A stretch of 39,283 bases of DNA, taken from the NCBI RefSeq assembly GCF_028330525.1, contig NZ_JAQMSD010000183.1, positions 1 through 39,283 of the forward strand. The letters run 5' to 3'. Position 1 is the stretch's first letter. The number at the start of each line of letters is the position of its first letter. The position numbers were made by a program, and so were the translations under genes. Below the pieces are notes generated by a model that did not search any database, was not told the origin of the DNA, and worked only from the letters and a program-made list of their open reading frames with translations. The DNA is from Spirulina sp. CS-785/01 (GTDB lineage Bacteria; Cyanobacteriota; Cyanobacteriia; Cyanobacteriales; Spirulinaceae). Below are positions 9,091 through 17,928 of this stretch, piece after piece.

Positions 9091-9118
9091 GTCACCCGTC
9101 ACCCGTCACCCGTCACCC
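9091..9118 (+). repeat. GTCACCC heptamer x4 upstream of the nucleotidyltransferase
   Basis: Four perfect gtcaccc copies are followed by degenerate variants (attacca, gtcaccc, attacca, attaccc) up to the start codon at 9150. The array therefore occupies the 5' leader of the next gene. Confidence 0.92.
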
Positions 9119-9149
9119 ATTACCAGTCACCCATTACCAATTACCCAAA

Positions 9150-11876
9150 ATGGAAGTAATTTTATGTCATCAAACCGCAGACTTTGACGCATTAGGGGCC
9201 GCAGTGGGGCTTTCCCGCTTATATACTGGCTCAAAAGTTGTGCTGACGGGTGGGGCCCATCCGGGGGTGAGTCGCTTTTTGCGGTTGTATCGGGATGAGT
9301 TGGCGTTGATGGAACGGCGGAGTGTTGACACGAAACAGTTACAGGGGATTATTGTGGTGGATACTCAGTATCGCAACCGTCTTGGTAAAGCCCAAGAATG
9401 GTTTGAGCTTCCCTATCTTCATCATATTACGCTCTATGACCACCATTTAGAGAGTCAGGGGGATATTCCGGCGACTCAGCAATATATTGCTGATGTGGGG
9501 GCTACGACTACGCTGGTGGTGGAAAAACTGCAAGAGGCGGCGGTGTCTCTAACTGTGCCAGAAGCGACTGTAATGGCGTTGGGTATCCATGTGGATACCA
9601 GTTCCCTTACGGTGTCTCAAAGTACCTCTAGGGACGCGCTAGCCCTCGCCTGGTTGATGATACAAGGGGCGAACCTTGACAGTCTGCGGGAGTATCTCAA
9701 CCCTCAACTCTCTCCTCAACTGCAACAACTGCTTTCCGATGCGTTGCAAAACTTGGAAACCCAAACCCAACACGGGTATCAGGTGGGGTGGGTGTTTTTG
9801 CCGACGGACCGGTTTATGCCAGGGTTGTCGAGTGTGGTGGAACATTTGCTGGAATTAACCCAACAGGATGCGCTGTTGTTGGTGTCTCCCTACTGGCATG
9901 GGGGAGGGGAGGGGAGTCAACGGATTACGGTTATTGCGCGATCGCGCATTCCCCATACCAATCTTAATCAATTATTATCCAACTATGGCGGCGGCGGTCA
10001 TGCCCAAGCAGCCTCAGCTACCCTAAAAGACATCGACCCCAAAACCGCTTTAAATCAACTCTTAGAGGACTTTATCGCCCAAATTCCCCATCCCCTCACG
10101 GCCAGAGATTTAATGTCCTCTCCCGTCCGTACCATTCGCCCTCAAGTCACCATCGGAGAAGCCCAGCGTATTTTACTCCGCTACGGCCATTCCGGCCTAT
10201 CCGTAGTCAATGAGGCAGATCATTTAGTCGGTATTATCTCCCGTCGTGACCTAGATATTGCCCTCCATCACGGGTTTAGTCATGCCCCCGTCAAAGGATA
10301 CATGAGTCGCAACCTACAAACCATCACCCCCGACACCCCCTTACCGGAAATAGAGTCGTTGATGGTGACGTATGATATTGGCAGATTGCCCGTATTAGAA
10401 GAAGACCGCTTACTGGGCATTGTCACCCGTACCGACATTTTACGCCAGCGTCAGTCCCAAACTTGGGGCATGGGAGAAACCAAAAGTGAAGGGAAACGGG
10501 ACTATTCACGCTGTCTCATCCCCCAACCCCAAAGTCTCATCCCGAGTCCTATTTGGCAATTAATGAACCATATTGCCCAAGAAGCGGAAAATCGCGGTTG
10601 GCATTTGTATGTTGTGGGGGGCGTGGTGCGTGATTTAATTTTACAAGCCTCTGGGCTGAGTCCTAATGCGACCGGGGAGAAAAAAATCCTCCAAGATATT
10701 GATTTAGTGGTCGATGGGTTTCATCGCACGGCACAAACCGGGGCCGGGGTAGAATTGGCCAAAGCGGTGCAGCAACAGTATCCGGAAGCTCGTTTAGAGG
10801 TGCATGGGGCGTTTCAGACTGCCGCGTTACTCTGGCATAAAGACCCGGAATTAGACTCTCTCGCTTTAGATATTGCCACGGCCCGCACCGAATTTTATCC
10901 CTATCCAGCAGCGAATCCAGAAGTCGAGGCCAGTTCTATTCGCCAAGACTTATATCGTCGGGATTTTACCATTAATGCCCTGGCTATTCGTCTCACTGCA
11001 CCGAGGGAGGGGGAATTACTGGACTTTTTTGGGGGGTTGTTAGATTTGCGATCGCGCTTAATCCGAGTCCTCCACCCCAACAGCTTCATCGAAGACCCCA
11101 CCCGCATTTACCGTGCCGTCCGCTTTGCCGTCCGCCTAGGCTTTCAAATCGAAGCGCAAACCCAAGACTACATCCATTATGCGATCGAAAGCGGCGTTTA
11201 TGACCGTTCCCTCGCCGAAAACAAAGCCCCCGCTTTAACCACCCGTTTAAAAACCGAACTCAAATACATTCTACAAGCCCAATACTGGAAACCCGCCCTG
11301 CAACTCCTCAACCAATTAGAAGCCTTACGCTGCTTACATCCCTCCCTCACCCTCAACCCCTCCCTCTGGTGGCAAATACTGCTTTTAGACCGTTGTTTAC
11401 GACGCTTTGACCCCACCCAACATCATTTCACCCATTGGCAAATGCGTCTAGAAGTCCTCCTCGCCACCTTACCCCCAGGCCAAGGTCAAAAAGTCGCCCA
11501 AAACCTGCAACTCACCGCAGAAAGTATCCAACGACTGCAAACCCTCCCCCAACTCCAACAAGAGATCACAGCGTCACTCTCCCACCCCTCCCCCCATCCC
11601 AGCACCGTCTATCATCATCTTAAACCCTATAAATTCCCCCTCCTCGTCCTCTTGGCCGTCCGCACCCCGCGACCCATCCGCCAACTCATCTGGCAATATT
11701 TAATCCACTGGTCACAAGTTTCCCCCCTCCTCAATGGCAATGATCTCAAACAATTAGGCTACAAACCCGGCCCCCAATACCGAGAAATGTTAGACCACCT
11801 GTTAAGTGCTACCCTAGACGGCACAATTACCACCCGCCAAGAAGCAGAGGCATTTCTAGCCCAGCATTACGGTTAA
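9150..11876 (+). CDS. DHH-CBS-tRNA nucleotidyltransferase fusion protein
   Basis: This 908-residue protein has three parts. Residues 1-310 are a DHH phosphoesterase-like region (ADFDALGA at 10-17, DHH at 97-99, and the DHHA1 glycine loop GGGGHAQAASAT). Residues about 315-435 hold two CBS motifs. From about 470 a class II nucleotidyltransferase follows with GGVVRD (490-495), catalytic DID (516-518), RRDFTINALA and the motif EDPTRIYRAVRFAVRLGF. The last part adds CCA, CC or A to tRNA 3' ends; which one cannot be told. In some bacteria the large fused type is the CC-adding partner of a separate A-adding enzyme (recalled, not checked here). CBS domains suggest adenosine-nucleotide sensing. Confidence 0.92.
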   Translation: MEVILCHQTADFDALGAAVGLSRLYTGSKVVLTGGAHPGVSRFLRLYRDELALMERRSVDTKQLQGIIVVDTQYRNRLGKAQEWFELPYLHHITLYDHHLESQGDIPATQQYIADVGATTTLVVEKLQEAAVSLTVPEATVMALGIHVDTSSLTVSQSTSRDALALAWLMIQGANLDSLREYLNPQLSPQLQQLLSDALQNLETQTQHGYQVGWVFLPTDRFMPGLSSVVEHLLELTQQDALLLVSPYWHGGGEGSQRITVIARSRIPHTNLNQLLSNYGGGGHAQAASATLKDIDPKTALNQLLEDFIAQIPHPLTARDLMSSPVRTIRPQVTIGEAQRILLRYGHSGLSVVNEADHLVGIISRRDLDIALHHGFSHAPVKGYMSRNLQTITPDTPLPEIESLMVTYDIGRLPVLEEDRLLGIVTRTDILRQRQSQTWGMGETKSEGKRDYSRCLIPQPQSLIPSPIWQLMNHIAQEAENRGWHLYVVGGVVRDLILQASGLSPNATGEKKILQDIDLVVDGFHRTAQTGAGVELAKAVQQQYPEARLEVHGAFQTAALLWHKDPELDSLALDIATARTEFYPYPAANPEVEASSIRQDLYRRDFTINALAIRLTAPREGELLDFFGGLLDLRSRLIRVLHPNSFIEDPTRIYRAVRFAVRLGFQIEAQTQDYIHYAIESGVYDRSLAENKAPALTTRLKTELKYILQAQYWKPALQLLNQLEALRCLHPSLTLNPSLWWQILLLDRCLRRFDPTQHHFTHWQMRLEVLLATLPPGQGQKVAQNLQLTAESIQRLQTLPQLQQEITASLSHPSPHPSTVYHHLKPYKFPLLVLLAVRTPRPIRQLIWQYLIHWSQVSPLLNGNDLKQLGYKPGPQYREMLDHLLSATLDGTITTRQEAEAFLAQHYG

Positions 11877-11906
11877 CTCAAACTCATTCACTGATTGCTC
11901 ATCCCC

Positions 11907-13364
11907 ATGTTAAATCCAACCACCAACCAAAGTACAAATCGTCCAACTCAGACTAACCCCAATAGTGATCTCGATTTTTTAAATCAAATCAAAACCCTAG
12001 ATGAAGCCTTAACGAATTATTTTGCTCACACTCTTACCGTTGATAACTGCTTAACCCGAAAACTGGTTAGTTTTCAAGCTAATAAGAATCGAAATTATTA
12101 TAGATGGTACAAATATAAAGAAGCCTTTTCTGCTGATTTAGTCGAATATTTAATAAAAAAATATCCTCTCAAAACAGGCAAAATCCTTGATCCATTTGCG
12201 GGAGCAGGAACAACACTATTTGCCTGCTCTGCACTGGGATATGATGCGGAAGGGATCGAAGTATTACCAGTAGGTCAAAAAATTATAGAAGCTAATATTC
12301 TTGCTAGAAGCGAGTATAAAGAAGAAATTATAACTGGTTTAGAACGCTGGTTAGGACAAAAACCTTGGAATACTGATGGAGAAACTAAAAAATTTGAAAT
12401 TTTGCGTATCACTAACGGTGCATATTCACAAGAAACTCACCAGAAAATACAACGATATCTTTATGAGATAGAGAACGAAAATAATGCGTTAAAAGAAATT
12501 CTCTTATTTGTACTATTATGCGTTCTAGAATCTATCAGTTATACCCGAAAAGATGGACAATATCTTCGTTGGGATTATCGTTCAGAACGAAAAGGTGTTA
12601 GAAGTACATTTGATAAAGGAAAAATTTTGTCTTTCGATGATGCAATAAATCAGAAAATAAAAGAACTCAAAAATGATATCCCATTACAGGATAAAAAACA
12701 AGATTTATTTTCGCTCCTAGAACCAGAAAAGAAAGCGGGTAAAGTAAATTTATTAAAAGGTTCTTGTTTGGAAATATCACCTAATTTAGATAGTAATCAC
12801 TACTCAGGAATTATCACCTCTCCACCCTACTGTAATCGCTATGATTATACTAGAACCTATGCTTTAGAACACGCTATTTTAGGAATTACAGAACCAGAAT
12901 TAATAGAATTACGTCAAGCAATGGTTAGTTGTACTGTTGAAAGTAAAGCAAAAAAAATTCTAGAGATTAATCCAACTTGGAAAACAGCCATTGAAAGTTG
13001 CAACCATCAAGAGTTATTACAAGCAATTACAAAATATTTGGATTATAAAAGGAATAAAAAAGAACTCAATAATAATGGAATTTATCGTATGGTCAAAAAC
13101 TACTTTTATGAAATGGCTTGTATCATCCAAGAATGTTATCGCGTTCTCAAAAAAGATGGTTTAATATTTATGGTGAACGATAATGTTAGATATGCAGGTG
13201 CGGTAATTTCCATAGACACGATTTTATCAAAAATTGCTGAAGATATAGGATTTAAGATAGAAAATATACTAATTTTACCTCAAGGTAAAGGAAATAGCTC
13301 TCAACAAATGGGCAAACATGGAAGACAAGTTGTTAGAAAATGTATTTATATTTGGAAAAAGTAA
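11907..13364 (+). CDS. Type II DNA methyltransferase, probably N4-cytosine (AvaI/BsoBI-like system)
   Basis: The 485-residue protein carries SAM-binding motif I as LDPFAGAGTTLFACSALGYDAEGIE near residues 91-115 and the catalytic motif IV as TSPPY about 200 residues later, in the order I then IV. TSPPY is usual for N4-cytosine methylases. The C-terminus has CYRVLKKDGLIFMVNDNVRYAG. I prefer the ATG at 11907 to a TTG at 11895. The gene is much more AT-rich than its upstream neighbour, suggesting transfer. It is three bases upstream of the endonuclease gene, so the pair is an operon that protects the host at the shared recognition site. Confidence 0.88.
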   Translation: MLNPTTNQSTNRPTQTNPNSDLDFLNQIKTLDEALTNYFAHTLTVDNCLTRKLVSFQANKNRNYYRWYKYKEAFSADLVEYLIKKYPLKTGKILDPFAGAGTTLFACSALGYDAEGIEVLPVGQKIIEANILARSEYKEEIITGLERWLGQKPWNTDGETKKFEILRITNGAYSQETHQKIQRYLYEIENENNALKEILLFVLLCVLESISYTRKDGQYLRWDYRSERKGVRSTFDKGKILSFDDAINQKIKELKNDIPLQDKKQDLFSLLEPEKKAGKVNLLKGSCLEISPNLDSNHYSGIITSPPYCNRYDYTRTYALEHAILGITEPELIELRQAMVSCTVESKAKKILEINPTWKTAIESCNHQELLQAITKYLDYKRNKKELNNNGIYRMVKNYFYEMACIIQECYRVLKKDGLIFMVNDNVRYAGAVISIDTILSKIAEDIGFKIENILILPQGKGNSSQQMGKHGRQVVRKCIYIWKK

Positions 13365-13367
13365 AAA

Positions 13368-14327
13368 ATGTCTTTTAAAAATCACTTATCCTCTCATCAG
13401 AGTCTCATTACCCCCTATGAAAAAGTTAGAGCAGTATTTATTGCTTTAGCCTTGGAAAAAAATAGAAAAGCGAGTCCATTCGTTGAAGAAGCTAAAGTCC
13501 TTAAAACCCTAGCAGCACTAGCACAAACTCCGCAAGAACTATTACAAATTAGCGAAATCCAAGATTCTTTACTAACGGCGGCTGGGGTTTCTAATAAAGC
13601 TAAAAAGTATTTACATGATGAAGATCGAAAAGAGGCCATTCAAGGACTAATTGATAATTTTTTAGAACCTTCGAGTCACTCTTTTGTCGATGAGTTAGTG
13701 TATCGGTTTTTATTAACCAGAGGGGATGCGCTTGGTGGTAGCATGAGAAATATTGCGGGTTTCCTCGGTGAATGGCGATTTACTAGAATTCTAATTTCTA
13801 CATTATCTGTTATGGGAATAGAGTTTCAATATCTTGACTCAAAAACTAAAAATTGGATGCAGGCTAGTCTTGAGCCAGATATCGAAAGGCAAATTAAAGG
13901 ATTACATTGGTTTTCGAGTGGACAAGAACGCACCCTGATTTATAATTTAACTGTACCCACTGTCAAGAAAAATGTAGATATTTGTCTCTTTAATTGTTTA
14001 CCGAGTGAAATAAATTTTGGAAAAAGTAAAGATTCAGCACATCATAACCCAGAAAAGTATCTTGCTTTGGGAGAACTGAAAGGGGGAATCGATCCGGCTG
14101 GAGCAGATGAGCATTGGAAAACCGCTAATTCAGCATTAGAGAGAATTAGAATAGCGTTTTCTAATAACAATTGTACTCCTTTTACCTTTTTTATTGGTGC
14201 AGCGATTGAAGCAGCAATGGCTCAAGAAATATATAAACAATTAGAAAATAATACTTTATCTAATGCGGCTAATTTAACCAATGAAGAACAGGTGGTATCA
14301 TTATGTAATTGGCTAATTCAGTTATGA
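13368..14327 (+). CDS. Type II restriction endonuclease, AvaI/BsoBI-like
   Basis: The 319 residues include a candidate catalytic centre: Asp204 in VDICLF, Glu236 and Lys238 in GELKGG, and His249 in ADEHWKTA. The Glu-Lys and Lys-His spacings (2 and 11) equal those of the catalytic Glu240, Lys242 and His253 I recall for BsoBI, and the lengths of this protein and its methylase match the AvaI pair. On that basis the site would be CYCGRG, but this rests on memory of the family. It starts three bases after the methylase stop. Codon use is AT-rich as in the methylase. No disruption is seen. Confidence 0.75.
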   Translation: MSFKNHLSSHQSLITPYEKVRAVFIALALEKNRKASPFVEEAKVLKTLAALAQTPQELLQISEIQDSLLTAAGVSNKAKKYLHDEDRKEAIQGLIDNFLEPSSHSFVDELVYRFLLTRGDALGGSMRNIAGFLGEWRFTRILISTLSVMGIEFQYLDSKTKNWMQASLEPDIERQIKGLHWFSSGQERTLIYNLTVPTVKKNVDICLFNCLPSEINFGKSKDSAHHNPEKYLALGELKGGIDPAGADEHWKTANSALERIRIAFSNNNCTPFTFFIGAAIEAAMAQEIYKQLENNTLSNAANLTNEEQVVSLCNWLIQL

Positions 14328-14331
14328 GAAG

Positions 14332-14439
14332 ATGACCAAACCCGAATGAACTATCCCTGATTTGAGGTCAGAAGCGGCCAACTTTGCCGAGATAGAAACA
14401 AAATATGATGAACCCACCCTCTATGGAGTGACAGACGGT
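14332..14439 (+). pseudogene. Broken third ORF of the restriction operon
   Basis: An ATG five bases after the endonuclease stop opens the frame MTKPE, then TGA, then TIPDLRSEAANFAEIETKYD and EPTLYGVTDG. The conserved look of the second part suggests the start of a real protein. The phrase resembles the N-terminus of a group of restriction-endonuclease-like proteins that I recall only vaguely, so no function is assigned. The frame is cut at about 14440, where an IS110 transposase fragment begins, and has an in-frame stop at 14347-14349. Confidence 0.55.
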
Positions 14440-14440
14440 A

Positions 14441-14527
14441 CTTTCTGTCCCCGGCATTGGCAAGGCCACTTGTGCTGTCTGTTTAGCTGATTTACCCGAA
14501 TTGGGAACCGTCAGTTTGTCTGCGTAA
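14441..14527 (+). mobile_element. IS110-family transposase fragment
   Basis: The frame reads LSVPGIGKATCAVCLADLPE then LGTVSLSA and stop. This is the start of the C-terminal Transposase_20 domain of IS110/IS116/IS902 transposases (helix-hairpin-helix PGIG, then LAxLPELG). Only about 28 codons remain, directly after the broken third ORF. Positions 14465-14488 recur exactly at 15206-15229. Confidence 0.75.
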
Positions 14528-15199
14528 GTTGTTAACCATTCTTAATGCTATTCTCAAACACCGTTGCCCTACAGAAACCGTCTAGGAGTCTGGCTTCTAC
14601 TGGTTGATGAACAGATACTTCACCTCTCCTCTGTCTTGGAGAATCCCACTCTTGTTTTAACCGAGTTTCTTTCTTGCTCTTGAGTAGGTCTCCTCTGTTG
14701 AGCCAGACTCTTTTACGGTTTTCTCGCAAACCACTCTCGGCAGCTTACTCCTAACCTCTTTTGAGATTGGCTCTTGGCCTTTCTCTCGATTTCGTGATGT
14801 TTTTTCCTTGATAGAACTCTGCCCTACTTGAGTTGAGTTCACCTTTTGTCTTGTCTCCTTTCCTGTTTCTTTTTCTTTTTACTCCCCTTGACATTCAAGA
14901 CAATCGCTACAATTCTTTTCTCTTTCAACCCCTTGACAAAATGCAGATTTTATGAAGCGAATTAGAGAGAGAACCCCCAATCTTTGTGTCCTGATCTTTG
15001 TGTCTTTGTGGTTGCCTCTCCCCGTTGCGTTTAGACCCTACTAACTGGCTTCTAAACTTTCCTCAACCGTCCCCTGATGGACAGTTTTGACCCACTTAAA
15101 CCCGTTAAAACGGGTTAATAGACCAACAAGATAGAAGCTCAGAGGACTTAGCTACAATAGGACAAGTTACTGTAGCACCATTGATGGTCTTTCTTACTT
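14528..15199. other. Gene-free stretch between two IS110 scraps
   Basis: No supported gene is seen. From about 14560 to 14930 the plus strand is strongly pyrimidine-rich, which leaves long but unconvincing purine-rich ORFs on the minus strand. A perfect 8-bp inverted repeat, aacccgtt/aacgggtt (15099-15106 with 15109-15116), resembles hairpins found at the ends of decayed insertion elements; a similar hairpin occurs at 30959-30984. Confidence 0.5.
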
Positions 15200-15262
15200 G
15201 AAAAAGCCACTTGTGCTGTCTGTTTAGCTAGTTGGGCGGAGTTGAGAAGGGTGAGAGCTTTT
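15200..15262 (+). mobile_element. Second IS110-like transposase scrap
   Basis: The frame reads EKATCAVCLASWAELRRVRA, a diverged copy of the fragment at 14441. The two share an exact 24-bp block (15206-15229 and 14465-14488), and the following residues keep the LAxxxEL pattern. Either a partial duplication or two insertions explains it. Confidence 0.5.
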
Positions 15263-15513
15263 ACACTTTACATTTTTCCAAAAATAGCCCTCACTTGAGA
15301 ATATATGTACTGTGTTGCTGTCTTTCTGGAGGAGATAAGATTTCTTCACTTCCCGACGGCCAGAGGACTGAGCAAGGAAAACTTCGGACTTCTTGCATCG
15401 TCAGACGGGATTTCCTCCTTAAAAAACATTGCCTTTGGGGTTCAGAAAATGTCAGGATAGGATCGAAACGTCTAGAGCGTCATGTAAACGTTTAGGGGAG
15501 AAACGTAGGGCTG

Positions 15514-17529
15514 GTGGACAAAGGAACACTGATTGAATTTAGACTCCAAGGGGAACGTCGTTTAGCTGTTGCAGAGCGTCCCGAAGGCAAGAAAAACTGG
15601 ATATTTGTGGATGAGAGGGGACAATCCCATAGTCTCAAACCGCAGCGCGTCGAATATGCCATTACAGGGGACTATGAACCTTCTGATCTCCCGAAATTCC
15701 GTGAGGCCCTTGACCCTTATCTCGATGCCTCAAACCTTGAAGTGGCTTGGGAATTATTGGTCGAAGACGGAGAAGCGGTCACACCGGAGAGTTTAGCCCA
15801 ACTCCTCTACTCCGATGAGAGTCCCTCGGTCTGTTATGCGGCCCATCTATTGCTGGTAGAAGATAAAATATATTTTAAGAAAAAAGGGGATAAGTACGAA
15901 CCTCGTCCCCAAAGCCAAGTGGAAGAAATCAAACACCAGTTGGCCGTCGAAGAACAACGGGAACAAGAAAAACAAGCCTTTTTTGAACGAGTTCAACAGG
16001 CTTTGGCTCAAGACTCTGTAGAATGGCAAGAAAGCGATCGCAGTCGTTTAGAATCTCTCGAACGACTGGTTCTCCAACCCGAAACCAATCACCGGGCCGC
16101 CCAAGAAATTCTCGAAGCCTTAAACCGTCCCCCTACGGCCCAGGCTGCTTTTGACCTTTTAGTCGAATTGGGGTGTTGGTCAAATCACGAAAATCTCTTT
16201 CTTCGGCGCAGTTCCTATCCCTTGCAGTTTCCCCAAAAGGTACTTGATGTGGCGCAGTCTCGTCTAAACACCCCCACTTCGGAGATCGAACAAGATATCC
16301 GCCTAGACCTCACCCATTTAAAGGTCTATACCGTTGATGATGAAAGTACCCAAGAAATAGACGACGGCCTCAGTGTAGAGTATCTCGACCATGGACGGGT
16401 GAAACTCTGGGTTCATATTGCAGACCCCACACGCTTACTTGATCTCGGAGATGAATTAGACCTAGAAGCCCGTCGCCGCAGTACCAGTTTATACCTCCCC
16501 ACGGGAATGATCCCCATGTTCCCCAAAGAACTGGCCACGGGCCCCATGAGTCTCATTCAAGGACAAGTCTGTTATGCCCTTAGTTTTGGCGTAGTCTTAG
16601 ATGAAACCGGGGCCATTGAAGATTACACCATCCAAGCCACCCAAATTAAACCCACCTACCGCCTCACCTACGATGATGTGGACGAAATGCTAGAGTTAGG
16701 CGTACAAGCCGAACCCGAACTGGCAGAACTCGCCCACGCCGCCCAACTCCGCAGTCAATGGCGCAAGTCTCAAGGGGCTATTAATATCCATATGCCCGAA
16801 GCACAAATTAAAGTTAAAAATGAGGAAGAAATCGCCATTGAACTCCTAGACGACTCCACCTCCCGTGAATTAGTCGCCGAAATGATGATCCTCTGTGGAG
16901 AAGTCACAGGCCGCTATGCCCAAGACCAAAATCTCCCCCTCCCCTTCCGCGGCCAACCCCAACCGGAACTCCCCCCCGAAGAAGAATTACTCCTCCTCCC
17001 CCCAGGGCCCGTTCGTTTTTGCGCCATGCGTCGCTGTATGCCCCGCAGTGAAATGAGTATCACCCCCGTTCGACACGCGGGGTTAGGGTTAGATGTCTAT
17101 ACCCAAGTCACCTCTCCCATTCGCCGCTATACCGACCTCTTAACCCATTTTCAAATTAAAGCCCATCTGCGGGGAGAAGAGTTACCCCTCAATGCCGATG
17201 AATTACAAGCAATCGTCTTTAGTGTCACCTCGGCCTCCCAAGAGGCCACCCTCGTAGAACGACAAACCAACCGCTACTGGGGCTTAGAATACCTGCGTCG
17301 CCATCCCAATGAGGTCTGGCAAGCCATTGTCCTGCGTTGGTTGCGAGAAGACGATAATCTCTGTTTAATTTTATTGGAGGAATTGGGGTTAGAACTGCCC
17401 CATCGTCTCAATCGGTCCGTGGAATTGGGCGATCGCATTGAAGTCCAAGTCAGCACCGCCGATCCTCGCAATGATGTGATCCGCTTCCGAGAATGCCTCA
17501 CCCCAGAAATCGAAGCGGCTACACCATAA
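15514..17529 (+). CDS. RNase II/RNase R-family exoribonuclease
   Basis: This 671-residue 3'-5' exoribonuclease has the RNB catalytic domain from about residue 255. The metal site is in TVDDESTQEIDDG: Asp275, Asp283 and Asp284 are kept, while the position of Asp207 in E. coli RNase II is Glu281, a variant I recall as usual for the cyanobacterial/plastid branch. Further hallmarks are WVHIADPTRLLD, LPTGMIPMFPKEL and TSPIRRYTDLLTHFQ. A short S1-like tail (GDRIEVQVSTADP) ends the protein. The start is GTG at 15514 with aggggag 13 bases upstream. The related cyanobacterial gene zam is an alternative name, but Zam is longer as I recall it. Confidence 0.9.
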   Translation: MDKGTLIEFRLQGERRLAVAERPEGKKNWIFVDERGQSHSLKPQRVEYAITGDYEPSDLPKFREALDPYLDASNLEVAWELLVEDGEAVTPESLAQLLYSDESPSVCYAAHLLLVEDKIYFKKKGDKYEPRPQSQVEEIKHQLAVEEQREQEKQAFFERVQQALAQDSVEWQESDRSRLESLERLVLQPETNHRAAQEILEALNRPPTAQAAFDLLVELGCWSNHENLFLRRSSYPLQFPQKVLDVAQSRLNTPTSEIEQDIRLDLTHLKVYTVDDESTQEIDDGLSVEYLDHGRVKLWVHIADPTRLLDLGDELDLEARRRSTSLYLPTGMIPMFPKELATGPMSLIQGQVCYALSFGVVLDETGAIEDYTIQATQIKPTYRLTYDDVDEMLELGVQAEPELAELAHAAQLRSQWRKSQGAINIHMPEAQIKVKNEEEIAIELLDDSTSRELVAEMMILCGEVTGRYAQDQNLPLPFRGQPQPELPPEEELLLLPPGPVRFCAMRRCMPRSEMSITPVRHAGLGLDVYTQVTSPIRRYTDLLTHFQIKAHLRGEELPLNADELQAIVFSVTSASQEATLVERQTNRYWGLEYLRRHPNEVWQAIVLRWLREDDNLCLILLEELGLELPHRLNRSVELGDRIEVQVSTADPRNDVIRFRECLTPEIEAATP

Positions 17530-17580
17530 TCTAATATTTGTCAAGGGGTTTCGGATGTTAATGGGTTAGGTGAACCGATC

Positions 17581-17928
17581 ATGAGTCAAAAACGCGCAGT
17601 CCCTTTTCAACCGCAACAAATAGTTTGTTTAGAATACAAACAGACCTATCTCTATGCCGAAGTCGTACAAGACATCCGTGAACGACAGATGTGTTGGGTG
17701 CGGCCTTTGTGCCTCAAAACCCCCGATCATCTCACGGACTTACGGGAAGGGGCCGATATTGTCTGGTATAGCGATGCCTTTCGCCCCGCTTTAGATACAG
17801 AAGTCCTCCCCCTCCTCACCGAACTCCCGACTAAGGCCGAACCTGTCCAGACTCCCGGAACGGTTTTAAATCAATTTATGCGGCAAGTCTGGCAGCAACA
17901 GCACGTTAAAACACCCCCCCATGACTGA
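17581..17928 (+). CDS. Conserved-looking hypothetical protein, 115 residues
   Basis: I do not recognise the family. The protein is soluble, with no signal or membrane segment. It begins [38 protein letters not shown], a likely beta-rich fold, and contains [21 protein letters not shown]; the C-terminal third looks helical ([14 protein letters not shown]). The gene lies 51 bp after the RNase gene and overlaps the chemoreceptor start by eight bases, so it is probably co-transcribed and coupled to the receptor. A role beside the receptor is only inferred from the overlap. Confidence 0.75.
   Translation: MSQKRAVPFQPQQIVCLEYKQTYLYAEVVQDIRERQMCWVRPLCLKTPDHLTDLREGADIVWYSDAFRPALDTEVLPLLTELPTKAEPVQTPGTVLNQFMRQVWQQQHVKTPPHD

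Noticed and set aside
15232-15495. 87-residue plus-strand ORF before the RNase gene
   Set aside because: It has no recognisable motif or ribosome binding site, and it begins in the second IS110 scrap. It is probably a chance frame.
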